Assembly: GCF_040712315.1 (NCBI RefSeq)
Contig: NC_134018.1
Location: forward strand, 46,873,335-46,937,334
DNA length: 64,000 nt
Direction of reading: 5' to 3'
Source: Castanea sativa
Taxonomy: Eukaryota > Streptophyta > Magnoliopsida > Fagales > Fagaceae
Below, one piece after another: positions 33,399 through 46,957 of this stretch. The position numbers were made by a program, and so were the translations under genes. A model generated the notes under the pieces. The model was not told the origin of the DNA. It made no database searches and was given only the letters and a program-made list of their open reading frames with translations. Numbering within the stretch: position 1 is the stretch's first letter; the number at the start of each line of letters is the position of its first letter.

Positions 33399-36300
33399 CT
33401 ACTGGTAGTACTTCTTCAGGTGCTTCGTGTTCTAGGGATGACCCAACTTCCTTCCGTCTAACGTCTCCAAGTAGTACGTTCCTTTCCTATGCTATGAGAT
33501 AATTATATATGGGCCTTCCCAGTTAGGACCCAGCTTTCCTAGGGATGCATCCTTCGTAGTGCCAAGCACTCTTCGTAATACCAGATCTCCCACCTTGAAG
33601 TCTCGGTGCTGGACCTTGGAGTTGTAGTGTTTTTCCATCATGTCTTGGTACCGCACCAGTCTCTGTGTTGCTGCTGCCCTGACCTCATCCACAAGGTCAA
33701 GTTCTAGGCGCAATGCTTCATTATTCTTACTCTCGTCATAGCTTTCCATGCGGTAACTCGTTAATCCCACTTCCGCCGGTATGAGGGCCTCAGCACCATA
33801 CGCCAATCAAAACGGTGTCTCTCCTGTTGGCGTTCTTGCTATTGTCCTATACGCCCATAGTACACTTAGTAGTTCGTCCAGCCATATGCCCTTTGCCCCC
33901 TCGAGCCGGGTCTTAATAATCTTTAACAAGGACCGGTTCGTGACTTCAACCAATCCGTTGGCCTGTGGGTGGGCGGGTGACGAGTAATGGTTCTTGATTC
34001 CCAGCTGAGAACAAAAGTCTCGGAATGCATCGTTGTCGAATTGCTTCCCATTGTCTGAAACAAGCACTCTTGGGATCCCATATCGGCAGATAATACTTCT
34101 CCATACAAAGTTGCGAATGTTTTTCTCCGTGATAGTAGCAAGAGCTTCTGCTTCCACTCATTTCGTGAAGTAATCAATACCAACCACCAAGAACTTCAAT
34201 TGTCTTACCGCTATTGGAAATGGACCCATGATGTCCAATCCCCATTGTACGAACGGCCATGGAGCCGTCATAGGTGTGAGTTCCTTCATTGGCCGTCTAA
34301 TGAAATTGCCAAACCGTTGACACTTATCACAGGCTCTAACGTACATGTGGGCATCCTTTTGCATCGTCGGCCAGTAGTATCCTGCTCGGAGTAGCTTGTG
34401 CACCAAAGACCTCAAACCAGAATGATTCCCACAAATTCCTTCATGTACCTCCCTCATCACGTAGTCTGCTTCCTCACGGCCAAGGCATCTTAGATATGGT
34501 CGGGAGAATCCTCTTTTGTAGAGGACGTCTTTGATTAGGATGAATCGAGCAGCCTTAACCTTCAATTTCCTTGCGTATTCTTTGCTATCTGGCAGCTTGC
34601 CGTCCTTGAGGTACGTCACAATTGGAACCGTCCAATCGTCTTTAGCGATGAATGTTGGACAAAGGACAATACCTGTTCTGGGGCGATCATAGGTTCGGCC
34701 GAAGCAGCCTTTGCGAGTCGATCCGCCTCTTGGTTCTCTTCTCTTGGGATCTGAACTATCGTGAATTGGAGGTCACTCATTCGAGCCTTCACTTCCCCGA
34801 GGTACCTTCTCATTCGTTCGTTCCTACAATCATAGCTCCCATCAACTTGACTGGCTACGATTTGAGAATCAGAGTAGACCACCGTCTTTCTAGCTCCAGC
34901 CACTATCGCAAGCTCCAATCCTGCCACCAGGGCCTCATATTCTGCTTCGTTATTTGTTGTGGTGAATTCTAGACGGATCATGCATTCGATCTTATCTCCT
35001 TCCAAGGTGTGGAGTACAACCCCGATTCCTCCCGCATACTTGTTGGAAGATCCGTCTGTGTGAATTCTCCATGTGGGCGTCTCTTCTGCCCCCTACTCCT
35101 CCGGTGTGGTGAATTCTGCAATGAAGTCTGCCAGTATCTGTCCTTTCACCGCCGTTCGTGGCTAGTATTGGATATCGTACTCCACCGCCTTTCTAGCTCT
35201 AGCCACTATCGCAAGCTCTAATCCTGCCACCAGGGCCTCATATTCTGCTTCGTTATTTATTGTGGTGAATTCCAGACGGATCATGCATTCGATCTTATCT
35301 CCTTCCGAGGTGTGGAGTACAACCCCGATTCCTCCCACATGCTTGTTGGAAGATCCGTCTGTGTGAATTCTCCATGTGGGGGTCTCTTTTGCCCCCTGCT
35401 CCTCCAGTGTGGTGAATTCTGCAATGAAGTCTGCCAGTATCTGTCCTTTCACCACCGTTCGTGGCTGGTATTGGATATCGTACTCACTCAGCTCGATAGC
35501 CCACAAAGCCATCCGTCCTACAGTTTCAGGATTGTTCATTGCTCTCCTCAAGGGCTGATCCGTCAGGACTTTTATGGTATGTGCTTGAAAATAGGGCTTA
35601 AGTTTTCGAGCTGCAGTCACAAGAGCGAAAGCGAGTTTCTCCATCCGGGGGTATCTCTCCTCTGCGCTTCTTAGCGCCCGGCTGATAAAGTACGCGGGCT
35701 TTTGTATCTTCCCTTCCTCTCTGATGAGAGCTGCGCTTACCGCTGCTGATGAGATGGCAAGATACAGGAACAATTCCTCCCCCGGTGTGGACGGACTAAG
35801 TAATGGCGGGGCAGATAGATATGCCTTCAACTCCTCAAATGCCCTTTGGCATTCGTCCGTCCACTCGAAAGATCTCCTTAGTGTTCTGAAGAAGGGGAGA
35901 CATTTGTCCGTTGCTCTCTACACGAACCTATTTAAGGCCACTATCTTCCCTGTCAGGCTTTGCACTTCCTTCACCGTCCTCGGAGGAGATAACTCCATAA
36001 TCGCCTTCACTTTCTCTGGGTTGACTTCAATGCCCCGTTGGGACACCATGAATCCTAGGAATTTTCCAGCGGTTACTCCGAATGCGCATTTGCTTGGATT
36101 CAGCTTCATTTTATACATCCGAAGAGTATTGAAAGTCTCCTGGAGGTCCATCAGATGATCAGGCGCCTTTGCGCTTTTCACTAGCATATCATCTACGTAA
36201 ACCTGGACGTTCCTGCCAATTTGGTGCGCGAACATTTTGTTCATTAATCGTTGATATGTGGCTCCTGCGTTCTTGAGCCCGAACGGCATCACCTTGTAGC

Positions 36301-38974
36301 AAAAAAGCCCCTGGCTTGTCACAAATGACGTTTTCTCTTGATCTGTTTTCTCCAATTTAATTTGATTATACCCTGAAAAGGCGTCTATAAAGCTCAACAA
36401 TTCATGTCTTGCAGTGGAGTCTACTAAGGTGTCAATGCGCGGGAGCGGGTAACTATCTTTAAGGCATGCTTTATTCAGATCCGTGAAGTCAACACACATT
36501 CTCCACTTCCCGTTTGACTTCTTGACCATTACCACATTGGCCAGCCAATCAGGGTAGTAGACCTCCCTTATGAAGTTTGCTTCTCGCAGCTTCTGCACTT
36601 CCTCTGCCACGGCTCAATCCCTTTTAGGGGCGAACACACGCTTCTTTTGTCGAACTGGAGAGAAAGAAGGTGATACATTCAATTTATGAACTATGATTGC
36701 TGGATCTATTCCCGGCATGTCTTCATGGCTCCATGCAAACACGTCTTGGTTTTCTTTGAGGAATAACAGGATCGCATGTCGAACCGTTTGGTCGACTGAG
36801 GTTCCGATCCTGGTGGTCCGATAGGGCCTTGAATCATCTAGTCGTACCTCCTCCAATTCCTCCACGGGTTCTGCTACTGTTCTCTGCTCCTCGATGTTCA
36901 TTGCCTGTACGTGGTCATCCATCTCCATCATGGCAACGTAACATTCCCGCACGGCCACCTAATTTTCGCGCAGTTCCCCAACTCCGTATTCGGTGGGAAA
37001 CTTGATCATCAGATGGTAGGTAGAGGTGACGGCCTTCCAAGCATTTAGAGTAGGTCGTCCGAGTATGGCATTATATGCTGAGGAGCAATCAACCACGAGA
37101 AAGGAAACATCCCTAGTTATTTGCTGCGGGTAATCTCCTACCGTCACCGCCAACGTGACGGATCCTAAAGGATAGATCCGAGTTCCTCCAAAGCCAACGA
37201 GGGGCGAGCATGCCGGGATCAGGCGCTCTTTAGCAATCCCCATCTGCTGGAATGCAGGGTAATAAAGGATATCTGCTGAGCTCCCGTTGTCCACCAAAAC
37301 TCGGTGGATGTTGAAGTCCCCTGCCTGTATGCTAACCACAAGCGCGTCGTCATGAGGGTGGTGAAGGCGCCGGGCTTCCTCTTCTGAAAACTCGATTTGG
37401 GAGCTGTTCCGTCGTGTTCCTTCTGGTAAGGAACCTGTCGACTGGACGCTTTGAACCGTCCGTAAGTAAGTTTTTCGGGCCTTTTTGGATGACTCGGCAG
37501 AAATATTGCCCCCTACAATCATCTGTATATTTCCTACGGGTGGCCTAGGACGCTCATTTTCCCGTCTAGGATTCTGCTCCTGGGGTTGATCCGTTCTTTC
37601 CTTCCTTACGAACCTCTGCAACCTTCCTTGCCTGATAAGGGCCTCGATCTGTTGCTTCAAGTCGTAACAGTCCATCGTATCGTGGCCATGATCACGATGA
37701 AAACGGCAGTATCTATCTCTTGGCCTCTTGTTCGGATCTCCTTTCAACTTGCCCGGGAACGTCAAGGTTCCTTCATCTTTGATTTGCATCAACACTTGGT
37801 CAATTGGAGCTGTGAGGGGGGCGAAGCTTGTAAATCTTCCCGAAGGTGGTTTGGATCTCCGGTTTTCCCGTCGGTCTCTAGTTCTTGCCATCTTTCGTCC
37901 GTTGTCCGGTTTCGTATCTTCCTGTCTTTCCCTTTTTCTCGGCTTATAGTCCTCTCGGGCCATCAAGGCATCCTCGGCGTTCATGTACTTCGTCACCCTG
38001 TAATGCACGTCGGACATAGTTTTCGGGTCATTTTTGCATAGAGAGAACAAGAACTTACCCTATCGCAGCCCGTTCATGAATGCTGCCACGAGTATCTTGT
38101 CATCCACCTCGTTTATCGAGAGGGCTTCCTTGTTAAAACGGGCTATGTATGACCTTAAAGTCTCGTCTTCTCTTTGCTTAATACTCAATATACACGCAGT
38201 TGACCTCTTATGCTGATGACTTCCGATAAAGTGTGATATGAACTGTGCGCCCAATTCCTTAAAAGTGCCGATGGAATTGGGTATCAGTCTATTGTACCAA
38301 TCTCTCGCAGACCCTTTCAAAGTGGTAAGGAAAGCCCTGCACATGATTTCATCCGGCACACCCTAAAGATGCATTAATGTTCTGAAAGATTCCAGATGAT
38401 CCAACGGGTCTTTAGATCCGTCGTAGTTCTCCACATGGGGCATGCGAAACTTTGGAGGAAGGGGGCATGAATTCACTAGCGCTGTGAAAGGCGAATCCGT
38501 TCTGTGGACTAGGTCGTCCAGGTTACTGGATACCCGTCCTCTAAGGGCGTTCATCATCACATCCATGCGTTCCCTCATGTCCTGCATTTCAACAGCTATG
38601 TGAGTCGGCAAAGTGTCTGAGACAGATGGTCGATTGGTTTCTTGCCGCTCGGGTCTAGTTGAAGCGTTGCTGCCTTCAGGTCCTTCTGCGTTTCTTCCTT
38701 CCGGACTAGCACCCTCCTGGTCTTCCTTTGGTGCACTTGGATGTGCAGTCATTTGTCGCAACTGTTCTTCCAAATCATGATTATGCTTGGTGAGGCACTC
38801 AACCGCTGCTGCAAGCGTTTGGACCTGCCTCTCTAGGGCTGTGGCGTGCAGTTCGCCGCTTTGATTGTTGTTTGTTGCCATCGATCGAGTGAGTACCATG
38901 CAACTCTTTGTCTCAGGAATAGAGCGAGGCTGAAGTAATCGAAAGATTTTCTTTTTCCCTACAGACGGCGCCAA
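33399..38974 (-). pseudogene. gag-pol of Gypsy element 1, disrupted
   Basis: Order on the minus strand: gag (38974 to about 37600) with a zinc knuckle of form C-x2-H-x4-H-x4-C (YCRFHRDHGHDTMDC); protease with VDNGSS; reverse transcriptase with YVDD (about 36610-35918); a first RNase H; a second, archaeal-type RNase H (TWRIHTDGSSNK); integrase with CDKC zinc site and DIMGPF, SDNGKQF, VEVTNR catalytic blocks; and a GPY/F-type end. Premature stops include 38363, 38060, 36959, one near 36612, 35918, 35162 and 34158. About 34 nt are lost near 34645 relative to element 2, shifting frame. Most stops are CAG to TAG, CGA to TGA or TGG to TGA. A 303-bp in-frame duplication sits in the RNase H region. 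It cannot make a full polyprotein. Confidence 0.92.
34879..35484 (-). repeat. 303-bp in-frame tandem duplication in RNase H region
   Basis: Copies at 34879-35181 and 35182-35484, exactly 101 codons each. They duplicate the stretch from the EYDIQYQPR linker through the start of the second RNase H (GSSNKHAGG). Element 2 has one copy. Confidence 0.88.
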
Positions 38975-38975
38975 C

Positions 38976-39494
38976 TGATGATGCCGAAAAGATCACCAGT
39001 AAGTTGCAAGCACTCTCCAACTCGAGTCAACACCTGCAAAGAGAAAACGAGGAAAACCTTAACAGAGAGCACCGGTGTGGTACTGGCCAAAAACCCTCCG
39101 AAGGTCAAGTTAGTATTTCTTCGCAACCCTAGAGTGCCAGAGTTGAGTCAATTGTGCGTACCTTGATATCAAGCGTTTCTGGGGTATTTATATTGGGTAG
39201 AATTGCCTTTCTTTTAGGATACAACTTCCTTCTCAAATTCCTTTCCATATAGGAGTCTTCTCAAACGTGTGATGCAAGTAGTTTAAGTGTGCACACTTGC
39301 GTGGAGATAAAGCATAAGTCGACTTAAGCATATCACGTGACATCCAACCTAGAATCTGTAACCAATCCATACATGACGGATGCTCAGTAAATTCAACCGT
39401 CATATTCGCGTCACTTATGGCGTCAATCCGTCTCCTTACTCACCGTCCCTTCAAGTTCAATGAATATGTCCGTCTCCAAATTTTATCCCCTTCA
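38976..39494 (-). repeat. 5' LTR of Gypsy element 1
   Basis: 519 bp, same ends as its partner at 29425. The candidate primer-binding site starts at 38975 on the minus strand. Confidence 0.92.
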
Positions 39495-39499
39495 AGTTC

Positions 39500-40306
39500 C
39501 AACTGTGATTCTGCCATATCTTCATGATGTTCCTTAGAAAAAAAAGATCTCCAATTATGATTTGAAATTGCTCATACTACTAGAAGGAATTATGTCTTGA
39601 TACTGTTCATTTGCTCTTTTGTTGTTACCATTGGATATTTAACTATGGTCTCTTACTTCATGGCGGAAAATTCGTTGTCATTGCTCTTGAAAAGATTGAT
39701 CGTCAAGGGTATTTGGAGATATTGTAAAGAAACATTCCAACTTCATGGTTGGATGCAAGATCAGTGTTGGTATGAGAGGACTATTGTTTTAGCTGTAGGT
39801 TGCTATATCATACATGTTGTGCAGCTGAATCATGTACTACTTGTGATGATGAAGATAGCTGATCCGAGGAGAATATTGCATTAATGATGGCTGAACTTTA
39901 TTCCTTTGATCAGAGGGATGAGATCATGTGTCTTTCAACAACGTTTCCCCTCTAGTGGAGATCTTTGGCAATGGCTTTGTTGGAGTAGATTCTTATATTT
40001 TCTTAGGTGTATCGTTTCAAAAATTTGCTTTTGTGATGTATTGTGATGTAATGTAACGTAACGTAATCACTATGTAATGGGAAGTATGTTGTAAGCTTAT
40101 ACAACCATAAATGTTTTATTATATGTGATGTTTTGAAAATTGGTTCTCATCATGCATGTTGTGTTTTATAATTTTGAAATCGGCTCAGCCGTACGTGTAG
40201 ACTGTGTTTTATTTAGCCATGAATTTCTTTTTGTCAAGATATTTTGATTGTCAAAAAATTACAATTCTTAGGCTCGAAAAATTAAAGTATGGTCATAAAG
40301 GTAATA
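39500..40306 (+). other. Internal region of the large element, middle part
   Basis: Sequence between the two Gypsy insertions. A 95-codon frame at 39597-39884 has no recognisable domain. The rest is AT-rich. Confidence 0.4.
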
Positions 40307-40311
40307 TCTAT

Positions 40312-40809
40312 TGAAGGGGATAAAAATAGTAAATGGACGGAGATAATGAGGACGGATCGACACCGTATGTGACTCGGCTATGACGGTTAAGTATTGCTGA
40401 ATATCCGTCTTGTATAAATTAATTGTGGATTCCACGTGGCATGTCGTTTAATATATTTCAGATGAGCTTTTGCTTTATCCCTACGCAAACGTGCATACTT
40501 GGACTTCTTGCGACACACGTTTGGGAAGACTCCTATATGGAAAGGAACTTGAGAAGGAAGTTGTATCCTAAAAGAAAGGTAATTCCACTCAATATAAATA
40601 CCCCAGAAACCCTAGATACGAAGGTACGCACGCTATTCTTAACTCTGGCACTCTAGGGTCAAAGAAACAAGATTCTAACTTGACCTTCGGACGGTTTTTG
40701 GCCGGCACCACACCGGTGCTCTCTTTTAGGTCGTTTATTTTCTTTTTGCAGGTGTTGCTTTCGTTTGAGGAGAGCTTGCAACTCACTGGTGATATTTTCG
40801 GCATCATCG
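40312..40809 (+). repeat. 5' LTR of Gypsy element 2
   Basis: 498 bp. The last base is G where its partner has A. It is followed by GTTAGGCGGCGCTCGTGGG, a diverged version of the primer site in element 1. Confidence 0.9.
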
Positions 40810-40900
40810 GTTAGGCGGCGCTCGTGGGAAAGTGTAAGAACGAAGAAGAAAATCTTCTCGATTATTTTAGCCTCGCTCTATTCCCCGAGACAAAGAGTTG

Positions 40901-43900
40901 CATGGCACTCACCCGATCGATGGCAACGAACAACAATCAAGGCGACGAACCGCGCGCCCTTGCTTGGAGTAGGCGAGGTCCAAACGCTCGCGGCGGCGGT
41001 TGAACGCCTCAAGCGTAACCATGATTTGGAAGAACGGTTGCGGCAAAGGACCGCACACACGAGTGCACCACAGGAAGACCGAGGGCGCTAGTCCCGGAAG
41101 GCAGGAACGCGAAAAGACCTGAGGGCAGTAACGCTCCAACTAGACCCGAGCGACAAGAAACCAATCAACCATTAGCATTAGACGCTGTACCGACTCCCAT
41201 AGCCGCCGAACTGCAGGAGATGAGGGAACGCATGGATATGATGATGAGCGCCCTTAAAGGACGAGTATCCAGCAACTTGGACGACCTCGTACATAGGACG
41301 GATTCACCATTCACAGCGTTGGTGAATTCATGTCCCCTTCCTCCGAAATTTCGCATGCCCCATAAGGAAAACTACGACGGATCCAAAGACCCGCTGGATC
41401 ACTTGGAGTCTTTCAGAACCCTAATGCATCTTCAGGGTGTACCAGATGAAATTATGTGCAGGGCTTTTCTCACCACCTTGAAGGGGCCTGCGAGGGATTG
41501 GTACAGCAGGTTGACGCCTAATTCTGTCGGCACTTTTAAGGAACTAGGCGCACAGTTCGTATCACACTTCATTGGAAGTCATCGACCCAAAAGGTCTATT
41601 GCATGTATACTGGGAATTAAACAACGAGAAGGCGAGACATTAAGGTCTTATATATCCCGCTTTAACAAGGAATCCCTCTCGATAGACGAGGCAGATGACA
41701 AGACACTTGTGGCAGCATTCACAAACGGGTTACAGGAGGGTAACTTCTTATTTTCCCTATGTAAGAATGACCCAAAGACTATGTTCGATGTCTATTACAG
41801 GGCGACGAAGTATATGAACGCGAAGGATGCCTTGCTGGCCAGAGACGACTATAAACCAAAGAAAATGGAAAGACAGGAAGATATGAAACCAGATAACGGA
41901 CGAAAAGTGGCTAGAACCAGAGATCGACGAGAAGACCGGAGACCCAAACCACCCTCAGGGAGGTTTACAAGTTTCACCCCCCTCACAGCCCTAATTGACC
42001 AAGTGCTTATGCAAATCAAAGATGAAGGAAGCTTGACATTCCCGGGCAAGTTGAAGGGAGATCCGAACAAGAGGCCAAGAGATAGATATTGCCGTTTTCA
42101 TCGTGACCACGGCCATGATACGACGGACTGTTATGACTTGAAATAACAGATCAAAGCCCTTATAAGGCAGGGAAGGTTGCAAAGGTTCGTGAGGAAGGAA
42201 AGAACTAATCAGCCCAGGAGCAGAATCCTAGACGGGAAAACGAGCGTCCCAGACCACCGGTAGCAGACATACGGATGATAATGGGGGGGAACGCTTCAGC
42301 AGGATCGTCCAAAAAGGCCAGGAAGACCTATTTACGGACAGTACAAAGTGTCCAGTCGACGGGCCCTTCACTAGAAAGAATACGACGGAACGACTCCAGT
42401 ATCGAGTTTTTTGAAGAAGAGGCCCGACGCCTTCACCACCCCCATGACGACGCGCTTGTGGTTAGTATACAGGTAGGAGACTTCAATGTCCACCGAGTTC
42501 TAGTAGACAACGGGAGCTCAGCAGACATCCTTTACTATCCTGCGTTCCAGCAGATGGGGATTGCAAAGGAGCGCCTGATCCCGGCATGCGCGCCCCTCGT
42601 AGGCTTCGGGGGAACCCGGGTCCATCCTTTAGGATCCGTCACATTGGCGGTGACGGTAGGAGACTACCCACAACAGATAACTAAAAATGTCTCCTTTCTA
42701 GTGGTTGATTGCTCCTCAGCATACAACGCCATACTCGGACGTCCTACTCTCAACGCATGGAAGGCCATCACTTCAACCTACCATCTGATGATCAAGTTTC
42801 CCACTGAACATGGAGTTGAAGAACTGCGCGGAAATCAGGTGACTGCACGGGAATGTTACGTGGCCATGATGGAGATGGATGACCATGTACAGACAATGAG
42901 CATCGAAGAACAGAGAACAGTGGCAGAACCCGTGGAGACATTGGAAGAAGTACAACTAGATGATTCAAGGCCCGATCAAACCACCAGGATAGGAACCTCG
43001 GTCGACCAAACGGTTCGACATGCCCTCCTACTGTTCCTCAAAGAAAACCAAGACGTGTTTGCATGGAGCCATGACGACATGCTGGGAATAGATCCAGCAG
43101 TCATAGTTCATAAATTGAATGTATCACCTTCCTTCCCCCCAGTTCGACAAAAGAAACGCGTGTTTGCCCCTGAGTGGGATCGAGCCGCAGCAGAGGAAGT
43201 GCAGAAGCTACGAGAAGCGAACTTCATACGAGAGGTGTACTACCCAGACTGGCTGGCAAATGTGGTAATGGTCAAAAAGTCAAATGGGAAGTGGAGAATG
43301 TGCGTTGATTTCACGGATCTGAATAAAGCGTGCCCTAAAGACAGTTACCCGCTCCCACGGATTGACGCCTTAGTGGACTCTACCGCAAAACATGAGTTGT
43401 TAAGCTTCATGGACGCCTTCTAGGGGTACAACCAGATTAAGTTGGAGAAGACAGATCAAGAGAAGACATCATTTGTGACGAGTCAAGGGCTTTTTTGCTA
43501 CAAGGTGATGCCATTCGGGCTCAAGAATGCAGGAGCCACATACCAACGATTAATGAACAAAATGTTCGAGCACCAGATTGGCCGGAACGTCCAAGTCTAC
43601 GTAGATGACATGTTGGTAAAAAGCGTAAAGGTGTCGGAACATCTGAGGGACCTCCAGGAGACTTTCGACACTCTTCGAACGTACAAAATGAAGCTGAACC
43701 CAAGCAAATGCGCATTCGGAGTAACTGCTGGAAAGTTCTTAGGGTTCATGGTGTCCCAGAGGGGCATTGAGGTCAACCCCGAGAAAGTGAAAGCAATTAT
43801 GGATCTATCTCCTCCAAGGACGGTGAAGGAAGTGCAAAGCCTGACAGGGAAGATAGCAGCCTTAAACAGGTTCGTATCAAGAGCAACAGACAAGTGTCTC

Positions 43901-46129
43901 CCTTTCTTTAGAACGCTAAGGAGATCTTTTGAGTGGACGGACGAATGCCAAAAGGCATTTGAAGAGTTGAAGGCATATCTCTCTGCCCCGCCATTGCTTA
44001 GCCCGTCTACGCCGGGGGAAGAATTATTCCTGTACCTTGCTATCTCATCGGCAGCGATAAGTGCGGCTCTCATTAGAGAGGAAGGGAAGGTACAGAAGCC
44101 CGTGTACTTTGTAAGCCGGGCGCTACGAGGCGCAGAGGAGAGGTACCCACGGATAGAGAAACTCGCCTTCGCACTTGTAACTGCAGCTCGAAAACTGAAG
44201 CCGTATTTTCAAGCACACACAATAATAGTCCTGATGGATCAGCCATTGCGGAGAGCAATGAACAATCCTGAAACCGCCGGACGGATGGCTTTGTGGGCTA
44301 TCGAGCTAAGTGAGTACGATATCCAATACCAACCATGAACAACTGTGAAAGGACAAATATTGGCAGACTTCATTGCGGAATTCACTACACATCAGGAGCA
44401 GGGGGCAGAAGAGACGCCCACATGGAGAATTCACATAGACGGATCCTCCAATAAGCATGCGGGAGGAGTCGGAGTTGTACTCCAGACCCCGGAAGGAGAT
44501 AAGATTGAATGTATGATCCGTCTAGAGTTCCCTACTACGAATAATGAAGCAGAGTATGAGGCCCTGATGGCGGGATTGGAGCTTGCAATAGCAGCTGGGG
44601 CCAGGAAGGCAATGGTTTACTCCGATTCCCAAATCGTAGCTAGCCAAGTTAATGGGAGTTATGATTGTAGGAGTGAACGAATGAGAAGGTACCTCGGAGA
44701 AGTGAAGGGTCGAACGAGTGACCTCCAATTCACGATAACTCAGATCCCGAGAGAAGAGAATCAAGAAGCGGATCGACTCGCAAAGGCTGCTTCGGCCGAA
44801 CCTATGGTCGTCCCAGAGCAGGTATTGTCCTTCGTCCAATATTCGTCGTTACTAGATAACGTTCAGGTGCAGGAATTAACCACTAAAGACGATTGGACGG
44901 TTCCAATTGTGGCGTACCTCAAGGACGGCAAGCTGCCAGACAGGAAGGAAGAAGCAAGGAAATTGAAGGTTAGGGCTGCCCGATTCATACTGATCAAAGG
45001 CATCCTTTACAAGAGAGGATTCTCCCGACCATATCTAAGATGCTTGGGCCATGACGAGGCAGACTACGTAATGAGGGAAGTTCATGAAAGGATCTGTGGA
45101 AACCACTCAGGATCAAGGTCTCTGGTACACAAGCTACTCCGAGTAGGGTATTACTGGCCGACAATGCAGAAGGATGCCTATATGTACGTGAGAGCCTGCG
45201 ATAAGTGTCAACGGTTCGGCAATCTTATTAGGCAGCCAACGGAGGAACTCACACCCATGACGGCCCCATGGCCGTTCGCACAATGGGGGTTAGACATCAT
45301 GGGTCCATTTCCAATAGCGGCAAGACAGCTGAAGTTCTTGGTAGTTGGTATCGACTACTTCACCAAGTGGGTGGAAGCAGAAGCTCTTGCTACTATCACG
45401 GAGAAAGATATTCGCAACTTTGTATGGAGAAATATTATTTGCCGATATGGGATCCCGAGAGTGCTCATGTCAGACAACGGGAAGCAATTCGACAACGATG
45501 CGTTCCGAGACTTTTGTTCGCAGCTGGGAATCAAGAATCACTACTCGTCGCCCGCTCATCCACAGGCCAACGGACAAGTTGAAGTCACGAACCGGTCCTT
45601 GTTAAAGATCATCAAGACCCGGCTCGAAAGGGCAAAGGGCATATGGTCGGACGAACTACCAAGTGTCCTATGGGCGTACAGAACGACGGCAAGAACGCCA
45701 ACAGGAGAGACACCGTTTCGATTGGCGTTTGGTGCTGAAGCCCTCATACCGACAGAAGTGGGGTTGACGAGCTACCGCGTGGAAAGCTATGACGAGAGCA
45801 AGAATGTTGAAGCATTACGTCTAGAACTTGACCTTGTAGATGAAGTCAGGGCAACAGCGGCTCAAAGACTGGCGCGGTACCAGGACATGATGGCAAAACA
45901 TTACAACTCTAAGGTTCGGCACCGGGACTTCAAGGTTGGAGATCTAGTGTTACGGAAAGTGCTTGGCGCTACGAAAGATGCATCCTTGGGAAAGCTGGGT
46001 CCCAACTGGGAAGGCCAGTACAGAATCATCTCATGGCGCAGGAAAGGAACGTACTACTTGGAGACATTAGACGGAAAGAAATTGGGCCATCCCTGGAACA
46101 CGGAGCACCTGAAGAAGTACTACCAATAG
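40901..46129 (+). pseudogene. gag-pol of Gypsy element 2, disrupted
   Basis: Same domain order as element 1: gag with CRFHRDHGHDTTDC knuckle (about 42089-42130), protease VDNGSS (about 42507), reverse transcriptase YVDD (about 43600), first RNase H, second RNase H (IDGSSNKHAGG, about 44438), integrase (CDKC, DIMGPF, SDNGKQF, VEVTNR), GPNWEG end, stop 46127-46129. The first 300 bp of gag carry several small indels. TAA at 42144, a 1-nt loss near 42218, TAG at 43421 and TGA at 44336 also interrupt it. The last 594 codons (44345 on) are open, including the second RNase H and integrase. By comparison element 1 is more decayed. Confidence 0.92.
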
Positions 46130-46275
46130 TGCAGCAGTCACAATACCTACTGCCTTACTTTTCAGTTTAATTTTAGACAGTTAAAGCTGTTACTTTTTAG
46201 AACTCAGTTTTTCTTTCCCATTGACAATTTGGTTTGTTGAACTTATGAGAGGAATTTTTAAAATGCATGCTAATG

Positions 46276-46800
46276 AAAATCTACAAGTCCACAAAGTGGA
46301 CGGATCATTCTAAAACGATGAAATCTACGAGTCCACAAAATGGACGGATCACCCAAAGGGTGAAAAACCTACGAGTCCACAAAGTGGACGGATCACCCAA
46401 AGGGTGAAAAACCTACAAGTCCACAAAGTGGACGGATCACCCAAAGGGTGAAAAATCTACGACTCCACAAAGTGGACGGATCATTCCAAAACGATGAAAT
46501 CTACGAGTCCACAAAGTGGACGAATCACCCAAAGGGTGAGAAATCTACAAATCCACAAAGTGGACGGATCACCCAAAGGGTGAAAAACCTACGAGTCCAC
46601 AAAGTGGACGGATCACCCAAAAGGTGAGAAACCTAGAAGTCCATAAAGTGGACGGATCATCCTATGGATGGAAGTCTACATGGTGGACGGATCATCTGAA
46701 GGATGAAAAGTTTTACAACTCCATAAAGTAGACAGACTATACAAAAAGATTAGAAAACCTAGTTCACAAAGTGGACGGTTAGCAAAAATACATTTGAAAG
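46276..46800. repeat. Hairpin minisatellite, element 2 (about 10-12 units)
   Basis: Units of about 44 bp read GTCCAC-AAA-GTGGAC, GGA, TCACCC-AAA-GGGTGA, then an AAAACCTACGA-type spacer. Compared with element 1 the second stem has changed T to C and A to G at paired positions, keeping the pairing. It lies between the pol stop (46129) and the antisense stop (46958). Units decay towards 46800. Confidence 0.9.
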
Positions 46801-46957
46801 TCCATTCACAAAGTGGATGGGTTATCTGAATATACGACGGATAATAAGCAAGCAACAGGCAATAAAAGATTTGATAAGTCAAGTTTAATAATTACAAATG
46901 ACGGTTCAAACAAAGTTCTCTTAACAGCGATAAATTTTTTACAAAAAGGAAAGTATT

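Larger units (their letters stand above)
29425..39494 (-). mobile_element. Ty3/Gypsy element 1, Tat type, complete but defective
   Basis: Bounded by the perfect 5-bp duplication AGTTC (29420-29424 and 39495-39499). LTRs are 519 bp each and differ at about 20 positions (roughly 4%). The minus-strand order is 5' LTR (38976-39494), candidate primer site GTTGGCGCCGTCTGTAGGG, gag-pol, hairpin array, antisense gene, purine tract GAAGGGGGCAAC, 3' LTR (29425-29943). Two RNase H domains before integrase mark the Tat lineage. It is inserted in the large non-autonomous element. Confidence 0.92.

Noticed and set aside
39597..39884. 95-codon frame between the Gypsy elements
   Set aside because: No domain recognised, hydrophobic low-information sequence, and no promoter or conserved neighbour.
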